In this document: in pieces, positions 46,443 to 54,606 of the stretch | How positions within the stretch are numbered: the stretch's first letter is position 1 | Layout of the letters: each line of letters opens with the position of its first letter | Origin: Nitrospiraceae bacterium | GTDB lineage: Bacteria; Nitrospirota; Thermodesulfovibrionia; Thermodesulfovibrionales; Dissulfurispiraceae | Length of the DNA stretch: 64,000 nucleotides | Assembly (NCBI GenBank): GCA_012517735.1 | Contig: JAAYUK010000088.1 | Location: 26,705-90,704, forward strand | Reading direction: 5' to 3' | Notes under the pieces: model-generated | Told to the model about the DNA's origin: nothing | The model's database searches: none | The model's input: the letters and a program-made list of their open reading frames with translations, nothing else | Translations under genes and position numbers: made by a program

Positions 46443-48932
46443 ATGCGATTCAAGGTGCTGTTGGCAACACTGGTGCTGGCATCTGTTCTTGCCGTCGTTC
46501 TCTTTTCTTCCGTGTATCAGGAAGTCCGGACCGGGCTGATCGCTGAAGTCAATGAACGGCAGATGACGCATGCAAAGCAGGCTTCGCGCGCCATCGAGCG
46601 TTTTATTCAAGGATACCACGACCGTCTGGAACACTTTGCCACGCATGAAGAAATCATCAGGCTCGATGCGCGCGGCAGAGAGATGATGCAGGAGTTCCGG
46701 GATCAAAACCCGGCGGACGTGCGGGCAATCACGAGACTGGGAGCCGACGGCAGGATCATGCATACCGTTCCGCTTGACCCGGTGGCAATCGGAGCGGATG
46801 TCCGGCATCAGCAGCATGTTCAGGAACTCCTGTCCACGCATAAACCGGTTGTCAGCGACGTTTTTGATGCGGTGCAGGGTTACAAGGCCATCGCCGTTTA
46901 TGTTCCGGTTTTCAGGAACAAGGTATTTGACGGCGGTCTTGCCGTGCTCTTCTCCGCCGAGGATATCGCCCGGTATTATCTTCAGGATATCCGTATCGGG
47001 GAGAACGGCTATGCCTGGCTGATCAGCCAAAACGGGATCGAGCTGTATTGTCCGGTGCCGGGACATATCGGCAAGAGTGTGTACGAAACATCAGGGGCGT
47101 TTCCGAGCATCATCAGCATGGCGGAAAAGATGATGCGCGGAGAGGCCGGGCAGACGGTGTATCAGTATGACCGGATTCGGGGTGGGACGGTCGATGTGAT
47201 CAGAAAACATGCGGTCTATCATCCGATCCATTTGGGGGACACCCTCTGGTCTGTTGTGGTTGCGACTCCGGAGGACGAGATTCTCTCCAATATGGTCGGC
47301 TTCAGGGACCGGCTGCTCGCAATCGTTGTGCTGGGCGGGGCAGTTGTCCTGGTTGTTTCGATCTATATCGCGAGACTGCGTACCCGCCAGGAGCAGGCGG
47401 GGATCATCCACCGTTCCGAAGAGGCGCTTCGTGAAAGCGAACGGAAGCTCCGCAGTATTCTCGAACATACCACCAATGTGTTTTTCAGTCACGGGGCTGA
47501 TCATGTGATCACCTACATGAGCCCGCAGGCGGAGAAGATTCTTGACTGTATCCCCGGGACGCGGTTTGACTGGCGAACCCTGCTGACAGATAATCCGGTG
47601 AACGCCGACGGCATTGCAGCGAAGCAGAGGGCCTTTGACACTGGGAAACCCCAGCCGCCCTACGAACTGGAACTCAAAACCTTCGGCGACCGTATCATAT
47701 GGGTTGAGGTGAATGAGACTCCGGTCGTTGAAAACGGCGTTACGGTGGCATTGGTCGGTTCATTCACCGACGTAACCGATCGGAAGCATCTTGATGAAGA
47801 GCGCCGGAAGGCCCAGAAACTCGAATCGCTTGGGGTCCTCGCCGGCGGGATCGCCCATGATTTCAATAATCTCCTCATGGCGATTCTCGGCAATATTTCA
47901 CTGGCGAAGCATTTCCTGCAGAATAACGAGCAGGCCCTCGAACAGATGGAAAAGGCCGAAAAAGCTTCTGAGCGTGCCAGGGATCTGGCCCAGCAGCTCC
48001 TTACCTTCTCACGCGGCGGGTTGCCGGTCATCAGGAACATCAGCGTCGGCGAGCTGCTCAGGGACACGGTCTCGTTCACCCTGAGAGGGAGCCGGTCGCG
48101 GTTTGCATTGTCTGTGCCCGAAGGACTTTGGCCGATTGCAGCGGATACGGGCCAGATCAGTCAGGTCATCAGTAACATTGTCATCAATGCAGATCAGGCG
48201 ATGCCCAGCGGCGGACTCATCCGGGTTGCCGCCGAAAACGTGGAGATGGAGAAACCCGATGATGTCGGTTCAGTTCAGCGCTATGTGAGGATAACAATAA
48301 CCGATCAGGGTTCCGGTATCTCACCGGATATCCGCGGAAAGATTTTCGATCCGTACTTTACGACCAAATCGCAGGGGAGCGGTCTCGGGCTGGCAACCTG
48401 CCACTCGATCGTCAGAAATCATCACGGGTTCATCGAGGTGCGTTCTGAACCGGGGGCAGGTGCTGCATTTGATGTGTACCTTCCTGCGGCGAGCGCAGAA
48501 CCTGCTCCGAAGCATCCTGATCATGCGGGGCTCAGATATGGTTCAGAGCGGGTACTGATTCTGGATGACGAACAGGAAGTTCGCGAAGTGCTGGCAAAGA
48601 TGCTCGCAGCGCTCGGGTACCGGCCGGACACCTGTGCAGACGGAGATGCTGCGCTCAGGCTCTTCACCGAAGCTCTCGACACGAAGGATCCCTATGACCT
48701 CGTCATCATGGATCTTACGGTACCGGGCGGCAAAGGGGGAAAAGAGACGATTGGCCCCGTGCGGGCACTGGATCCTCGGGTTTCGGCGATCGTTTCAAGC
48801 GGGTACGCCGATGACCCGATCATGGCCGATTATGGAGCGTACGGATTTGACGGAGTGATTCCCAAGCCGTTTACGGTGGCAGCGCTGAGTGAGGTACTGG
48901 CTGCCGTGCTTGCACAGCATCGTTCGGAATAA
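46443..48932 (+). CDS. Hybrid histidine kinase with dCache sensor, PAS and receiver domains
   Basis: An 829-residue membrane sensor. Order: TM1 (about 4-24), periplasmic dCache-like ligand domain (to about 285; IRIGENGYAWLISQNGIELY is its second-lobe core, 20 residues), TM2 (AIVVLGGAVVLVVSIYIA), PAS (about 325-450), HisKA with H472 in GGIAHDFNNLL, HATPase (ITDQGSGISPDIRGKIFDPY, 20 residues; GSGLGLATCHSIV) and a C-terminal receiver with D757 (VIMDLTVPGGKGG) and PKPF. The H-box type DFNNLL is that of kinases often acting with NtrC-like regulators. The ligand is unknown. No separate response regulator gene is adjacent. Confidence 0.9.
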   Translation: MRFKVLLATLVLASVLAVVLFSSVYQEVRTGLIAEVNERQMTHAKQASRAIERFIQGYHDRLEHFATHEEIIRLDARGREMMQEFRDQNPADVRAITRLGADGRIMHTVPLDPVAIGADVRHQQHVQELLSTHKPVVSDVFDAVQGYKAIAVYVPVFRNKVFDGGLAVLFSAEDIARYYLQDIRIGENGYAWLISQNGIELYCPVPGHIGKSVYETSGAFPSIISMAEKMMRGEAGQTVYQYDRIRGGTVDVIRKHAVYHPIHLGDTLWSVVVATPEDEILSNMVGFRDRLLAIVVLGGAVVLVVSIYIARLRTRQEQAGIIHRSEEALRESERKLRSILEHTTNVFFSHGADHVITYMSPQAEKILDCIPGTRFDWRTLLTDNPVNADGIAAKQRAFDTGKPQPPYELELKTFGDRIIWVEVNETPVVENGVTVALVGSFTDVTDRKHLDEERRKAQKLESLGVLAGGIAHDFNNLLMAILGNISLAKHFLQNNEQALEQMEKAEKASERARDLAQQLLTFSRGGLPVIRNISVGELLRDTVSFTLRGSRSRFALSVPEGLWPIAADTGQISQVISNIVINADQAMPSGGLIRVAAENVEMEKPDDVGSVQRYVRITITDQGSGISPDIRGKIFDPYFTTKSQGSGLGLATCHSIVRNHHGFIEVRSEPGAGAAFDVYLPAASAEPAPKHPDHAGLRYGSERVLILDDEQEVREVLAKMLAALGYRPDTCADGDAALRLFTEALDTKDPYDLVIMDLTVPGGKGGKETIGPVRALDPRVSAIVSSGYADDPIMADYGAYGFDGVIPKPFTVAALSEVLAAVLAQHRSE

Positions 48933-48934
48933 GG

Positions 48935-48951
48935 GAATACTCCCCGTATTC
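48935..48951. terminator. Hairpin between convergent genes
   Basis: GAATAC (48935-48940) pairs with GTATTC (48946-48951) around a 5-nt loop, right after the histidine kinase stop and before the convergent gene at 48992. There is no T-run, so termination is only suggested by position. Confidence 0.3.
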
Positions 48952-48991
48952 GGCAAGGCTGTAAACCAATCTTTGGCACCGGGTGCGTCTG

Positions 48992-49639
48992 TCAGGCCCG
49001 GCAGCGACCAGCAAATTCCATATTGATTTCAACCAGAAGCGCCTGCACCCGCTGATAATCGATGCCGTAGGCATCGCGCAGGGCGGCGGCAATTGCCGCA
49101 TAGCGGCTGATGACGCCAGCGATGTCAGAAAAGGAGTAGGTATGCACAAACTGGGGACAGAGCTCATCCGCAATCTCGACCTGCAGATACGGGGTCTTTT
49201 CCAGAGCAGACGCGATTTGACGCCGAATCTCTTCCCGGATCTCTTCCGTATCTTCACCCTCGGCGCGTCTGCGAAAAAGTTCTCCGACGGCAAGCGTATC
49301 GATGGCGGCACAGGCATCGAAGCGTCGGCAGTTGGCGCAGCAGAAGCGCAATTCATCTTTCAGGGTTTCGACAAGATAGGTGGCGAGTATTTCCTGAAAG
49401 ACTCCGTCATCGGCCGGCGGAGCCAGCTCGGCAAGATGCTGTGCAAACGATGCGCTGTGCTGCACAATGGCGTCGGGAGTCTCCGCAACATGCTTTGCGA
49501 GTTCGGCGCCGACAATACTGCCTGCGAGCATTGCACCGTAACGGAGTTCTTCCGGAAACATCTCGCGTTTCCGTCTGCATTCGCGGCTGTTCAGTTCCAT
49601 GAGCACCGCGAGTTGGGCATAGGAGTAGCTAGGTTTCAT
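48992..49639 (-). CDS. Hypothetical cytoplasmic protein with a Cys cluster
   Basis: A 215-residue, mostly helical protein. The N-terminus KPSYSYAQLAVLMELNSREC is followed by alpha-rich sequence and a Cys cluster FCCANCRRFDAC that could bind zinc or an iron-sulfur cluster. A charged, perhaps coiled-coil segment (RRRAEGEDTEEIREEIRRQI) and a conserved-looking end (YGIDYQRVQALLVEINMEF) complete it. I do not recognise a family. The ATG at 49639 is 9 nt after a TATACT box and has no Shine-Dalgarno. It diverges from the release-factor-like gene, whose start is 74 bp away. Confidence 0.68.
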   Translation of the reverse strand: MKPSYSYAQLAVLMELNSRECRRKREMFPEELRYGAMLAGSIVGAELAKHVAETPDAIVQHSASFAQHLAELAPPADDGVFQEILATYLVETLKDELRFCCANCRRFDACAAIDTLAVGELFRRRAEGEDTEEIREEIRRQIASALEKTPYLQVEIADELCPQFVHTYSFSDIAGVISRYAAIAAALRDAYGIDYQRVQALLVEINMEFAGRCRA

Positions 49640-49712
49640 CAGAATCGTAGTATAGTCGATTTGAGCTCTGTGATGTTTTTTTGAATCGGCTGTGTATCTG
49701 GTAGAGTAAAGC

Positions 49713-50117
49713 ATGCAGCCGAAAGAAAATGAACCCACGACACCTGAGATGAAACGCATTGCGCTCCCGGCAACCAATGAGGATCTGCTGGCCGAGTGCG
49801 ATGTTGATACCTTTCGCGCAGGAGGCAAGGGCGGCCAGTATGTGAACAAGACGTTCAGTGCGGTGCGACTGAGGCATCGTCCAACCGGAATCGTTGTCGT
49901 CTGCCAGGACGAGCGAAGTCAGTACCGGAACCGGATGATCTGTCTCGACAGACTTCGCGCACGCATCGAAAAGCTCAATTACCGGCCACCCAAGAGGATC
50001 AGGACAAAGGAACCCGGACGGGTCAAGGAGCAGGTGCTTGCCGCGAAGGCTCATCAGGCGGCCAAGAAACGGCTGCGGGCAAAAGTGAGCAGGTGCCGGG
50101 AAGCGGATGGATGGTAG
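49713..50117 (+). CDS. GGQ-domain release factor-like peptidyl-tRNA hydrolase
   Basis: A 134-residue stand-alone RF-1 catalytic domain. [20 protein letters not shown] carries the GGQ loop, and [20 protein letters not shown] plus [15 protein letters not shown] is the usual continuation. The C-terminal tail is basic ([30 protein letters not shown]), as in ArfB/YaeJ and related rescue factors that enter the empty mRNA channel of stalled ribosomes. There is no codon-recognition domain. A role in ribosome rescue is likely, though the exact subfamily (ArfB or PrfH) is open. No Shine-Dalgarno; a TAGAGT box ends 5 nt before the ATG. Confidence 0.84.
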   Translation: MQPKENEPTTPEMKRIALPATNEDLLAECDVDTFRAGGKGGQYVNKTFSAVRLRHRPTGIVVVCQDERSQYRNRMICLDRLRARIEKLNYRPPKRIRTKEPGRVKEQVLAAKAHQAAKKRLRAKVSRCREADGW

Positions 50118-50284
50118 TCCGCAAGTCATTCTTCATGAGCGCATGCCGAAAGGCAATAGCGATGTCACAACAGTATCGGGAGGATCCATGATCAGGATTG
50201 GGAACAATGTGTTCATTCCGCGACGGACTTGCCTACAAGAAGCGGCTGGAAAGTGCTCAATGAAGGGATGGGAGATCCCGGTCG

Positions 50285-50614
50285 CTATTTTGTCTGGACC
50301 CGATTGACGGGAACTGTTTGTTCAGAAGTCTCCGGCAGCAGCATTGATACTGCGGGAGCGAGAACTGTCCGGAACAGGAGCGCCAGAAAGAAGAGCACTA
50401 CCGCAGCGCTGAACACTGCTTTCAGCGTCAGGCCTGCCCGGTATTCAGCAATGGCGCGTCGCGTCCATGCGTCGATCATGAAGAACAGGAAGATGAGCAT
50501 CACGAGATACAGGCCGACGGTACCGATGTCCAAGCCTCTGAAAAGCAGAAGGGCGATCAGGGGAACGACGACGAGGCCGCTCAGCAGAAACGTTCTGGTC
50601 CAGTGCATGCTCAT
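50285..50614 (-). CDS. Small integral membrane protein, hypothetical
   Basis: A 109-residue protein with three predicted membrane helices (TFLLSGLVVVPLIALLLF, VGLYLVMLIFLFFMID, FSAAVVLFFLALLF) and a short polar C-terminus. No family is recognised. Its ATG overlaps the ArsA-type ATPase stop (ATGA), so it is the last gene of the six-gene minus-strand run and may interact with the ATPase, which in other systems handles tail-anchored membrane proteins. That link is inference. Confidence 0.65.
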   Translation of the reverse strand: MSMHWTRTFLLSGLVVVPLIALLLFRGLDIGTVGLYLVMLIFLFFMIDAWTRRAIAEYRAGLTLKAVFSAAVVLFFLALLFRTVLAPAVSMLLPETSEQTVPVNRVQTK

Positions 50615-51570
50615 TCTGTCCGGAACAGGATCCGCTCGACTTCCCGCAAACGGGCAATTCCCTTGACTTCGTAAGGCAGCAGAGGCATCAGAATAACCGA
50701 GTCAGCGCCAAGGTCGTTGAAGAGCATGGCAAGGTACGGCTGCTGCATCGCGCTTCGCTGCCGGAGAAAGGCCGAGTCGGGATCGGTGATGACGCTGTTG
50801 ACAACAGCGCGACGCACGGTGAGCCCATGCGCCTTGAGATCCTCGATGACGCGTCTGCTCTGGTAGACGCCGAGTGCTTCGGGTATCGTGACCACGATAA
50901 ACTCGACATTGGCCGGATCGACAAAGAAACGCGCGATCTCTTCAGACAGGGTTGTCCATGATCCGATAAGGTCGAGGAACTGAGTGCGCGAGACGCCGAG
51001 AATATCCTGCGCCTTGAAATAAAACCGCGGCGCGGTGCGGAGATGCTTCAGAAACCGGCCTGGAAGCGAGAGTAACCGCAGCGTGTCGCCGGCTGGAGCG
51101 GTGTCCCACACGACCATGTCGTATCTGCCTCCGCGGATATGCTCAAGGATGAAGTCGAGCATGAATTCTTCCTGAATGCCCGGTGCCATGGCAACATAGT
51201 CGATGATTTCGTCATACGGCATATCCACAACCACCGAAGCCGCCGCATAAATCTGGGGTCCGAACTTCTCTTTCCACCGCCGCATGACCTCATCGATCCC
51301 GATCTCGAGGGCGAAGAGATTGTCGACACCGGGAACCGGAGTTTCAGAGGGGCCGATGGGGGTCTCGAAAATATCGGAGAGCGACGGGGTCAGGTCACTC
51401 GAGATGATCAGGGTCTTCTTTCCGGCAAGCGCATAATGCAGCGCCGTCGCGGAGGATGACGTGGTTTTCCCGACACCGCCCTTGCCGCCGAACATGATGA
51501 CGCGCTTGTTCTCGGCATCGAGAGCGGAGAGCGAAGCAGGAGTGGCGGGGTGTCGGGTCGGAGCGTTCAT
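50611..51570 (-). CDS. ArsA/Get3-family ATPase
   Basis: A 319-residue deviant-Walker ATPase: RVIMFGGKGGVGKTTSSSAT (P-loop), LIISSDLTPSLSDIFE (switch I), and MVVWDTAPAGDTLRLLSLPG (switch II). The family includes arsenite-pump ATPases (two fused halves) and single-domain Get3-like chaperones. Here there is one domain and no arsB, arsD or arsR nearby, so arsenic resistance is not supported. ATG 51570 (GAGGA upstream) is used; a longer frame to 51954 runs antisense through alkD. It sits 19 nt after alkD and overlaps the small membrane protein gene. Confidence 0.86.
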   Translation of the reverse strand: MNAPTRHPATPASLSALDAENKRVIMFGGKGGVGKTTSSSATALHYALAGKKTLIISSDLTPSLSDIFETPIGPSETPVPGVDNLFALEIGIDEVMRRWKEKFGPQIYAAASVVVDMPYDEIIDYVAMAPGIQEEFMLDFILEHIRGGRYDMVVWDTAPAGDTLRLLSLPGRFLKHLRTAPRFYFKAQDILGVSRTQFLDLIGSWTTLSEEIARFFVDPANVEFIVVTIPEALGVYQSRRVIEDLKAHGLTVRRAVVNSVITDPDSAFLRQRSAMQQPYLAMLFNDLGADSVILMPLLPYEVKGIARLREVERILFRTE

Positions 51571-51589
51571 ACGTTCGTATCCTCGAAGA

Positions 51590-52336
51590 TTATGTTTTCT
51601 GCGGCTGGGAAACGGTGCCACACAGAAATGCAGTGCGGAGTTTTTCCGGAAAACGTTCAATCGCATACCGGAGCATGGTGCGGGGCATGGCGGCGTAGTG
51701 TTTCCGCAAGAAGGACTCTTCACAGGCATGATCCCGCTTGCCGATTTCCCGCAGCATCCACCCGACGGCCTTGTGGATAAGATCGTGCTGGTCGTTGAGC
51801 AGTATTTCAGCAATATCCAGCGTATCCTGAAACTGATCATTTCTGATGAACCGGTGCGTGGCGACGATCGCAATTCTTCGCTCCCAGAGGTTTCGGGAGC
51901 GTGCAAGTTTCCGGAGCATCCTCCGGTCTTTGTCCAGCAGGTGCTGTCCGACAATGTGCGGGGCCGAGAGATCGACCAGGTCCCAGTTGTTGATCCCGGA
52001 CGTATTGCCCAGATAGAGGGCGAAAATGCGGCTTTTCATTTCATCCGTTCCACGTTTGTACTGGTCGATGAGGATCATGAGTGCGAGCAGCCTTTCTTCA
52101 TGCAGCGGTGAGGCCAGCAGGGCAACGGCGTCATCAAGCGGAAGCGTCCGGTGTGCGCGGGCAACGGCGCGAAGGACCGGAACCTTGATGCCGAGGAAGA
52201 TGTCTCCCTCGCCGTAATCGCCCGGTCCGGTCTTGAAGAATCGCTGGAGAACAGCGGCATGCGACGGGTTTGCGCGATCTCTCAGTGCGCTCCTGACCGC
52301 TTCAACGGTTGCCGGAGCCTCCTCCCGCGGCTTCAT
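51590..52336 (-). CDS. AlkD-like DNA alkylation repair protein
   Basis: A 248-residue HEAT-repeat DNA glycosylase-type protein of the AlkD/DNA_alkylation family, which removes bulky or cationic N-alkyl bases. Segments such as YGEGDIFLGIKVPVLRAVAR, EERLLALMILIDQYK, NNWDLVDLSAPHIVGQ, LWERRIAIVATHRFIR, DLIHKAVGWMLREIGKRD and MPRTMLRYAIERFP match the family. The ATG overlaps the ABC permease stop (ATGA) and has GGGGA upstream; a TTG at 52348 is less likely. Its place between an ABC metal transporter and an ArsA-type ATPase is unusual. Confidence 0.9.
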   Translation of the reverse strand: MKPREEAPATVEAVRSALRDRANPSHAAVLQRFFKTGPGDYGEGDIFLGIKVPVLRAVARAHRTLPLDDAVALLASPLHEERLLALMILIDQYKRGTDEMKSRIFALYLGNTSGINNWDLVDLSAPHIVGQHLLDKDRRMLRKLARSRNLWERRIAIVATHRFIRNDQFQDTLDIAEILLNDQHDLIHKAVGWMLREIGKRDHACEESFLRKHYAAMPRTMLRYAIERFPEKLRTAFLCGTVSQPQKT

Positions 52337-53148
52337 GATCGTCCCCAAAGAATTCTCGCGCCCGCGGCGACACCAAAGAGCACGAGATTGACAATCACAA
52401 TGGTCGCTCCGGATGGAATGTTGCAGAGGAAGGAGACAGTAATGCCGGCAACGACCGACACGACCCCGAAGGCCGCAGAGAGCATCACTGCCGACCGGAA
52501 TCCCGATGAGATTTGCAGGGCGGTTGCCGCAGGCAGAATCAGTAATGCCGAGATCAGCATGATCCCGACGACTTTCATCGCGAGCACCACGGTCAGGGCG
52601 GTCAGCAGGACCAGCACGATATTGATGGTGTCGGCATCGATGCCGGATGTCCGCGCCGTCTCTTCGTCGAAGGTGACGGCGAAGAGTTCCTGAAAAAAGA
52701 GGACGATGCCGGCCAGAACGAGCACGCAGAGCGCTCCCGAGATAATGAGTTCGTTTTCACTTACCGAGAGGATATTGCCGAACAGGTAGCTGAAGAGATC
52801 GACATTGAAGCCGCCCGAGATGCTGGCGATCAGCACACCGCCTGCAATGCCGAGCGACGAGACAATCCCGATGGCAGCATCTCCGTAAAGCCGTGAGCGC
52901 TGGGTCAGTTTGAAAATGCCGACCGAGGAGAGCAGAACGACCGGAATCGATACCAGCAGGGTATGCGTATGAAGCAACAGCGCCAGGGCAACACTGCCGA
53001 ACGTGACATGCGCGAGGCCGTCGCCGATGAGCGAAAGACGGCGCAGCAGCAGAAATACGCCGAGGATCGAGCATGCGCCGGCAATCAGGCATCCGGCAAT
53101 GAACGCCCGCTGCATGAACCCGTACGTCAGCAGATCAACGACGTCCAT
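52333..53148 (-). CDS. ABC-3 type metal permease (ZnuB/MntB-like)
   Basis: A 271-residue membrane protein with about eight to nine helices, of the zinc/manganese/iron permease family (LLTYGFMQRAFIAGCLIAG, LRRLSLIGDGLAHVTFGSVA with the conserved GDGLAH, AVTFDEETARTSGID, MKVVGIMLISALLILPAATA; each within 20 residues). The ATG at 53148 has GGAGC upstream and lies inside the 3' end of the ATPase gene (14-nt overlap). A substrate-binding lipoprotein gene (ZnuA-like) is missing from the operon and from the window. Zn or Mn import is most likely. Confidence 0.9.
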   Translation of the reverse strand: MDVVDLLTYGFMQRAFIAGCLIAGACSILGVFLLLRRLSLIGDGLAHVTFGSVALALLLHTHTLLVSIPVVLLSSVGIFKLTQRSRLYGDAAIGIVSSLGIAGGVLIASISGGFNVDLFSYLFGNILSVSENELIISGALCVLVLAGIVLFFQELFAVTFDEETARTSGIDADTINIVLVLLTALTVVLAMKVVGIMLISALLILPAATALQISSGFRSAVMLSAAFGVVSVVAGITVSFLCNIPSGATIVIVNLVLFGVAAGARILWGRS

Positions 53149-53929
53149 GGAGCTCCGGATCCTGCGCATCATGGTCATGACGATGGCAGATAATATGCTG
53201 GGAGTAGTTGCCGAAGTAGGCGGCCATCTCGGACGAACGGCAGAAGTCGTCGAATCCGCCGAAGAAAATGATTTTCTTGTCAAGGTACAACAGCCGGTTC
53301 GCATATCGGCCGATCGTGCCGATGTCGTGCGTGACGAAGATGACCGACATGTTTCCGGACCGATTCAGATCGCCCACTAGTGTGTAGAAACGTTCGCGGG
53401 TTTCGGGATCGAGTGCGGTTGTCGGCTCATCGAGAATGAGCAGCGACGGCTGATTCACAATTGCCCGGGCGATGTAGACCCGCTGCTGCTGACCGCCCGA
53501 GAGCTCCCCAATGGGTTTTTTCCGGAGGTCGGCGATCCCGAGCAGTTCCATCGCATCGTTGATTCTGGATCGGTCTTCTTCCCCCACGCGTTTGGAGAAG
53601 CCTTTTTTCAGGCTCAGCAATCCAAGCGCGACGATCTCTTCCGCACAGGCCGGAAAGTGCGGATTGACCTGTCCGATTCGCTGGGGCAGATAGCCGATTT
53701 TATGCCAGTCGCGAAATGCGGTGAGCGGCTCTTCAAAAAGCGAGATCTCCCCTGTACGAAGAGGCGTGAGACCGAGAATCGCTCGTATCAGGGTGCTTTT
53801 CCCCGAGCCGTTGGGCCCGACGAGTCCGACATAGTCGCCCGCCCGGACGGTCAGCGAGATATCGGTCAGGACGGGTGATGCATTGTAGCTGAACGAGAGA
53901 TTGCGGATGGCAAGAACCGGAACGGTCAT
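53135..53929 (-). CDS. ABC transporter ATPase, metal type (ZnuC-like)
   Basis: A 264-residue nucleotide-binding subunit: Walker A LVGPNGSGKSTLIRAIL, Q-loop YLPQR, signature LSGGQQQRVYIARAI, Walker B SLLILDEPTTALD, and switch His in VIFVTHD. The C-terminal tail is His-rich (HIICHRHDHDAQDPELH), common in zinc transporter ATPases. It starts 7 nt after the PilZ gene stop with no obvious Shine-Dalgarno, so coupling is likely. It partners with the overlapping permease. Confidence 0.92.
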   Translation of the reverse strand: MTVPVLAIRNLSFSYNASPVLTDISLTVRAGDYVGLVGPNGSGKSTLIRAILGLTPLRTGEISLFEEPLTAFRDWHKIGYLPQRIGQVNPHFPACAEEIVALGLLSLKKGFSKRVGEEDRSRINDAMELLGIADLRKKPIGELSGGQQQRVYIARAIVNQPSLLILDEPTTALDPETRERFYTLVGDLNRSGNMSVIFVTHDIGTIGRYANRLLYLDKKIIFFGGFDDFCRSSEMAAYFGNYSQHIICHRHDHDAQDPELHGRR

Positions 53930-53936
53930 GCTTGCG

Positions 53937-54437
53937 TCAGGGCATCAAAAAAACGCTGAGGCGCTGCTGCTGATGTTGCTCAAGGTTCAGGAAGTTGATT
54001 CCCATTTTCATCTTATGCGTCGGTGTTTCGAACACGGCGGAAATCTCTCCCTGCACCTTGAAGAGATCGCGCTGGCCGGGAAAGGTGAAAAAGATCAGCA
54101 GGATATTGCCCTTGCGCTCATCGAGCGGGGAGTGTTTCAGTTTGCTGTACTCGATGCCGCATCCGGTCCGGGAGATGTCAACGATCCAGCCGGTTTTGAT
54201 CCGGGGGTCGAGAATATTCTCGACATCCATGGCGGTCGTGTAATAGCAGGGAATGCTTACTTCCTTGCGATAATAATGGCGTACATTCAGCTTTACAAGA
54301 AAATCGGATTTGCAGTTCGTACACTTGAAGGCGAAATCAGCTTCGGGCGGGGCGCTCTGCATGTGTTCATGCTCGAATCCACAGTGCGGACAGGGAATTT
54401 TCATCAGAACAGCAGGGTAAACAGAAACGGTTTTCAT
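53937..54437 (-). CDS. Zinc-ribbon PilZ-domain protein (c-di-GMP binding type)
   Basis: A 166-residue protein. The N-terminus has a small zinc ribbon (IPCPHCGFEH and KCTNCKSDF). The PilZ domain follows with both ligand motifs intact: RHYYR (RxxxR) and DISRTG (DxSxxG), then ILLIFFTFPGQRDLFKVQGE. It should therefore bind cyclic di-GMP. The ATG at 54437 is preceded by AAAGGAG about 15 nt away, and a nine-codon frame (MTKEQKTDE) ending on the same ATGA starts 27 nt upstream, so a coupling leader peptide is possible. It is the first gene of the six-gene minus-strand run. Confidence 0.84.
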   Translation of the reverse strand: MKTVSVYPAVLMKIPCPHCGFEHEHMQSAPPEADFAFKCTNCKSDFLVKLNVRHYYRKEVSIPCYYTTAMDVENILDPRIKTGWIVDISRTGCGIEYSKLKHSPLDERKGNILLIFFTFPGQRDLFKVQGEISAVFETPTHKMKMGINFLNLEQHQQQRLSVFLMP

Positions 54438-54477
54438 TCGTCGGTTTTCTGCTCCTTTGTCATGATATCTTCTTTGT

Positions 54478-54505
54478 ATTCTACCAGAAAAGCCCACTTT
54501 TGCAA
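54478..54505 (-). promoter_or_regulatory. Candidate promoter of the PilZ-ABC-AlkD-ArsA operon
   Basis: On the minus strand TTGCAA (54505-54500), a 16-bp spacer and TAGAAT (54483-54478). Transcription would begin near 54471, about 34 nt before the PilZ ATG. Confidence 0.48.
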
Positions 54506-54540
54506 GCTGATCAAGGAGGATTGGACTTGTCCGACTCTTC

Positions 54541-54570
54541 TTGAATTCTCGTTTTGCCGTAATATAGAAT
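54541..54570 (+). promoter_or_regulatory. Candidate ppdK promoter
   Basis: TTGAAT (54541-54546) with TATAGA (54563-54568, 16-bp spacer) or TAGAAT (54565-54570, 18-bp spacer). The leader would be about 30 nt and contain the CAGGAGGG Shine-Dalgarno. It faces away from the PilZ operon promoter. Confidence 0.5.
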
Positions 54571-54606
54571 CTAAGGGTACTGTAATACTTCTCAGGAGGG
54601 ATCGTA

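Noticed and set aside
50118..50284. Short plus-strand frames after the release-factor-like gene
   Set aside because: They overlap each other in different frames and lack similarity to anything I know. A GGGAGG sits before one ATG (50189), but the product is only about 40 residues with no features.
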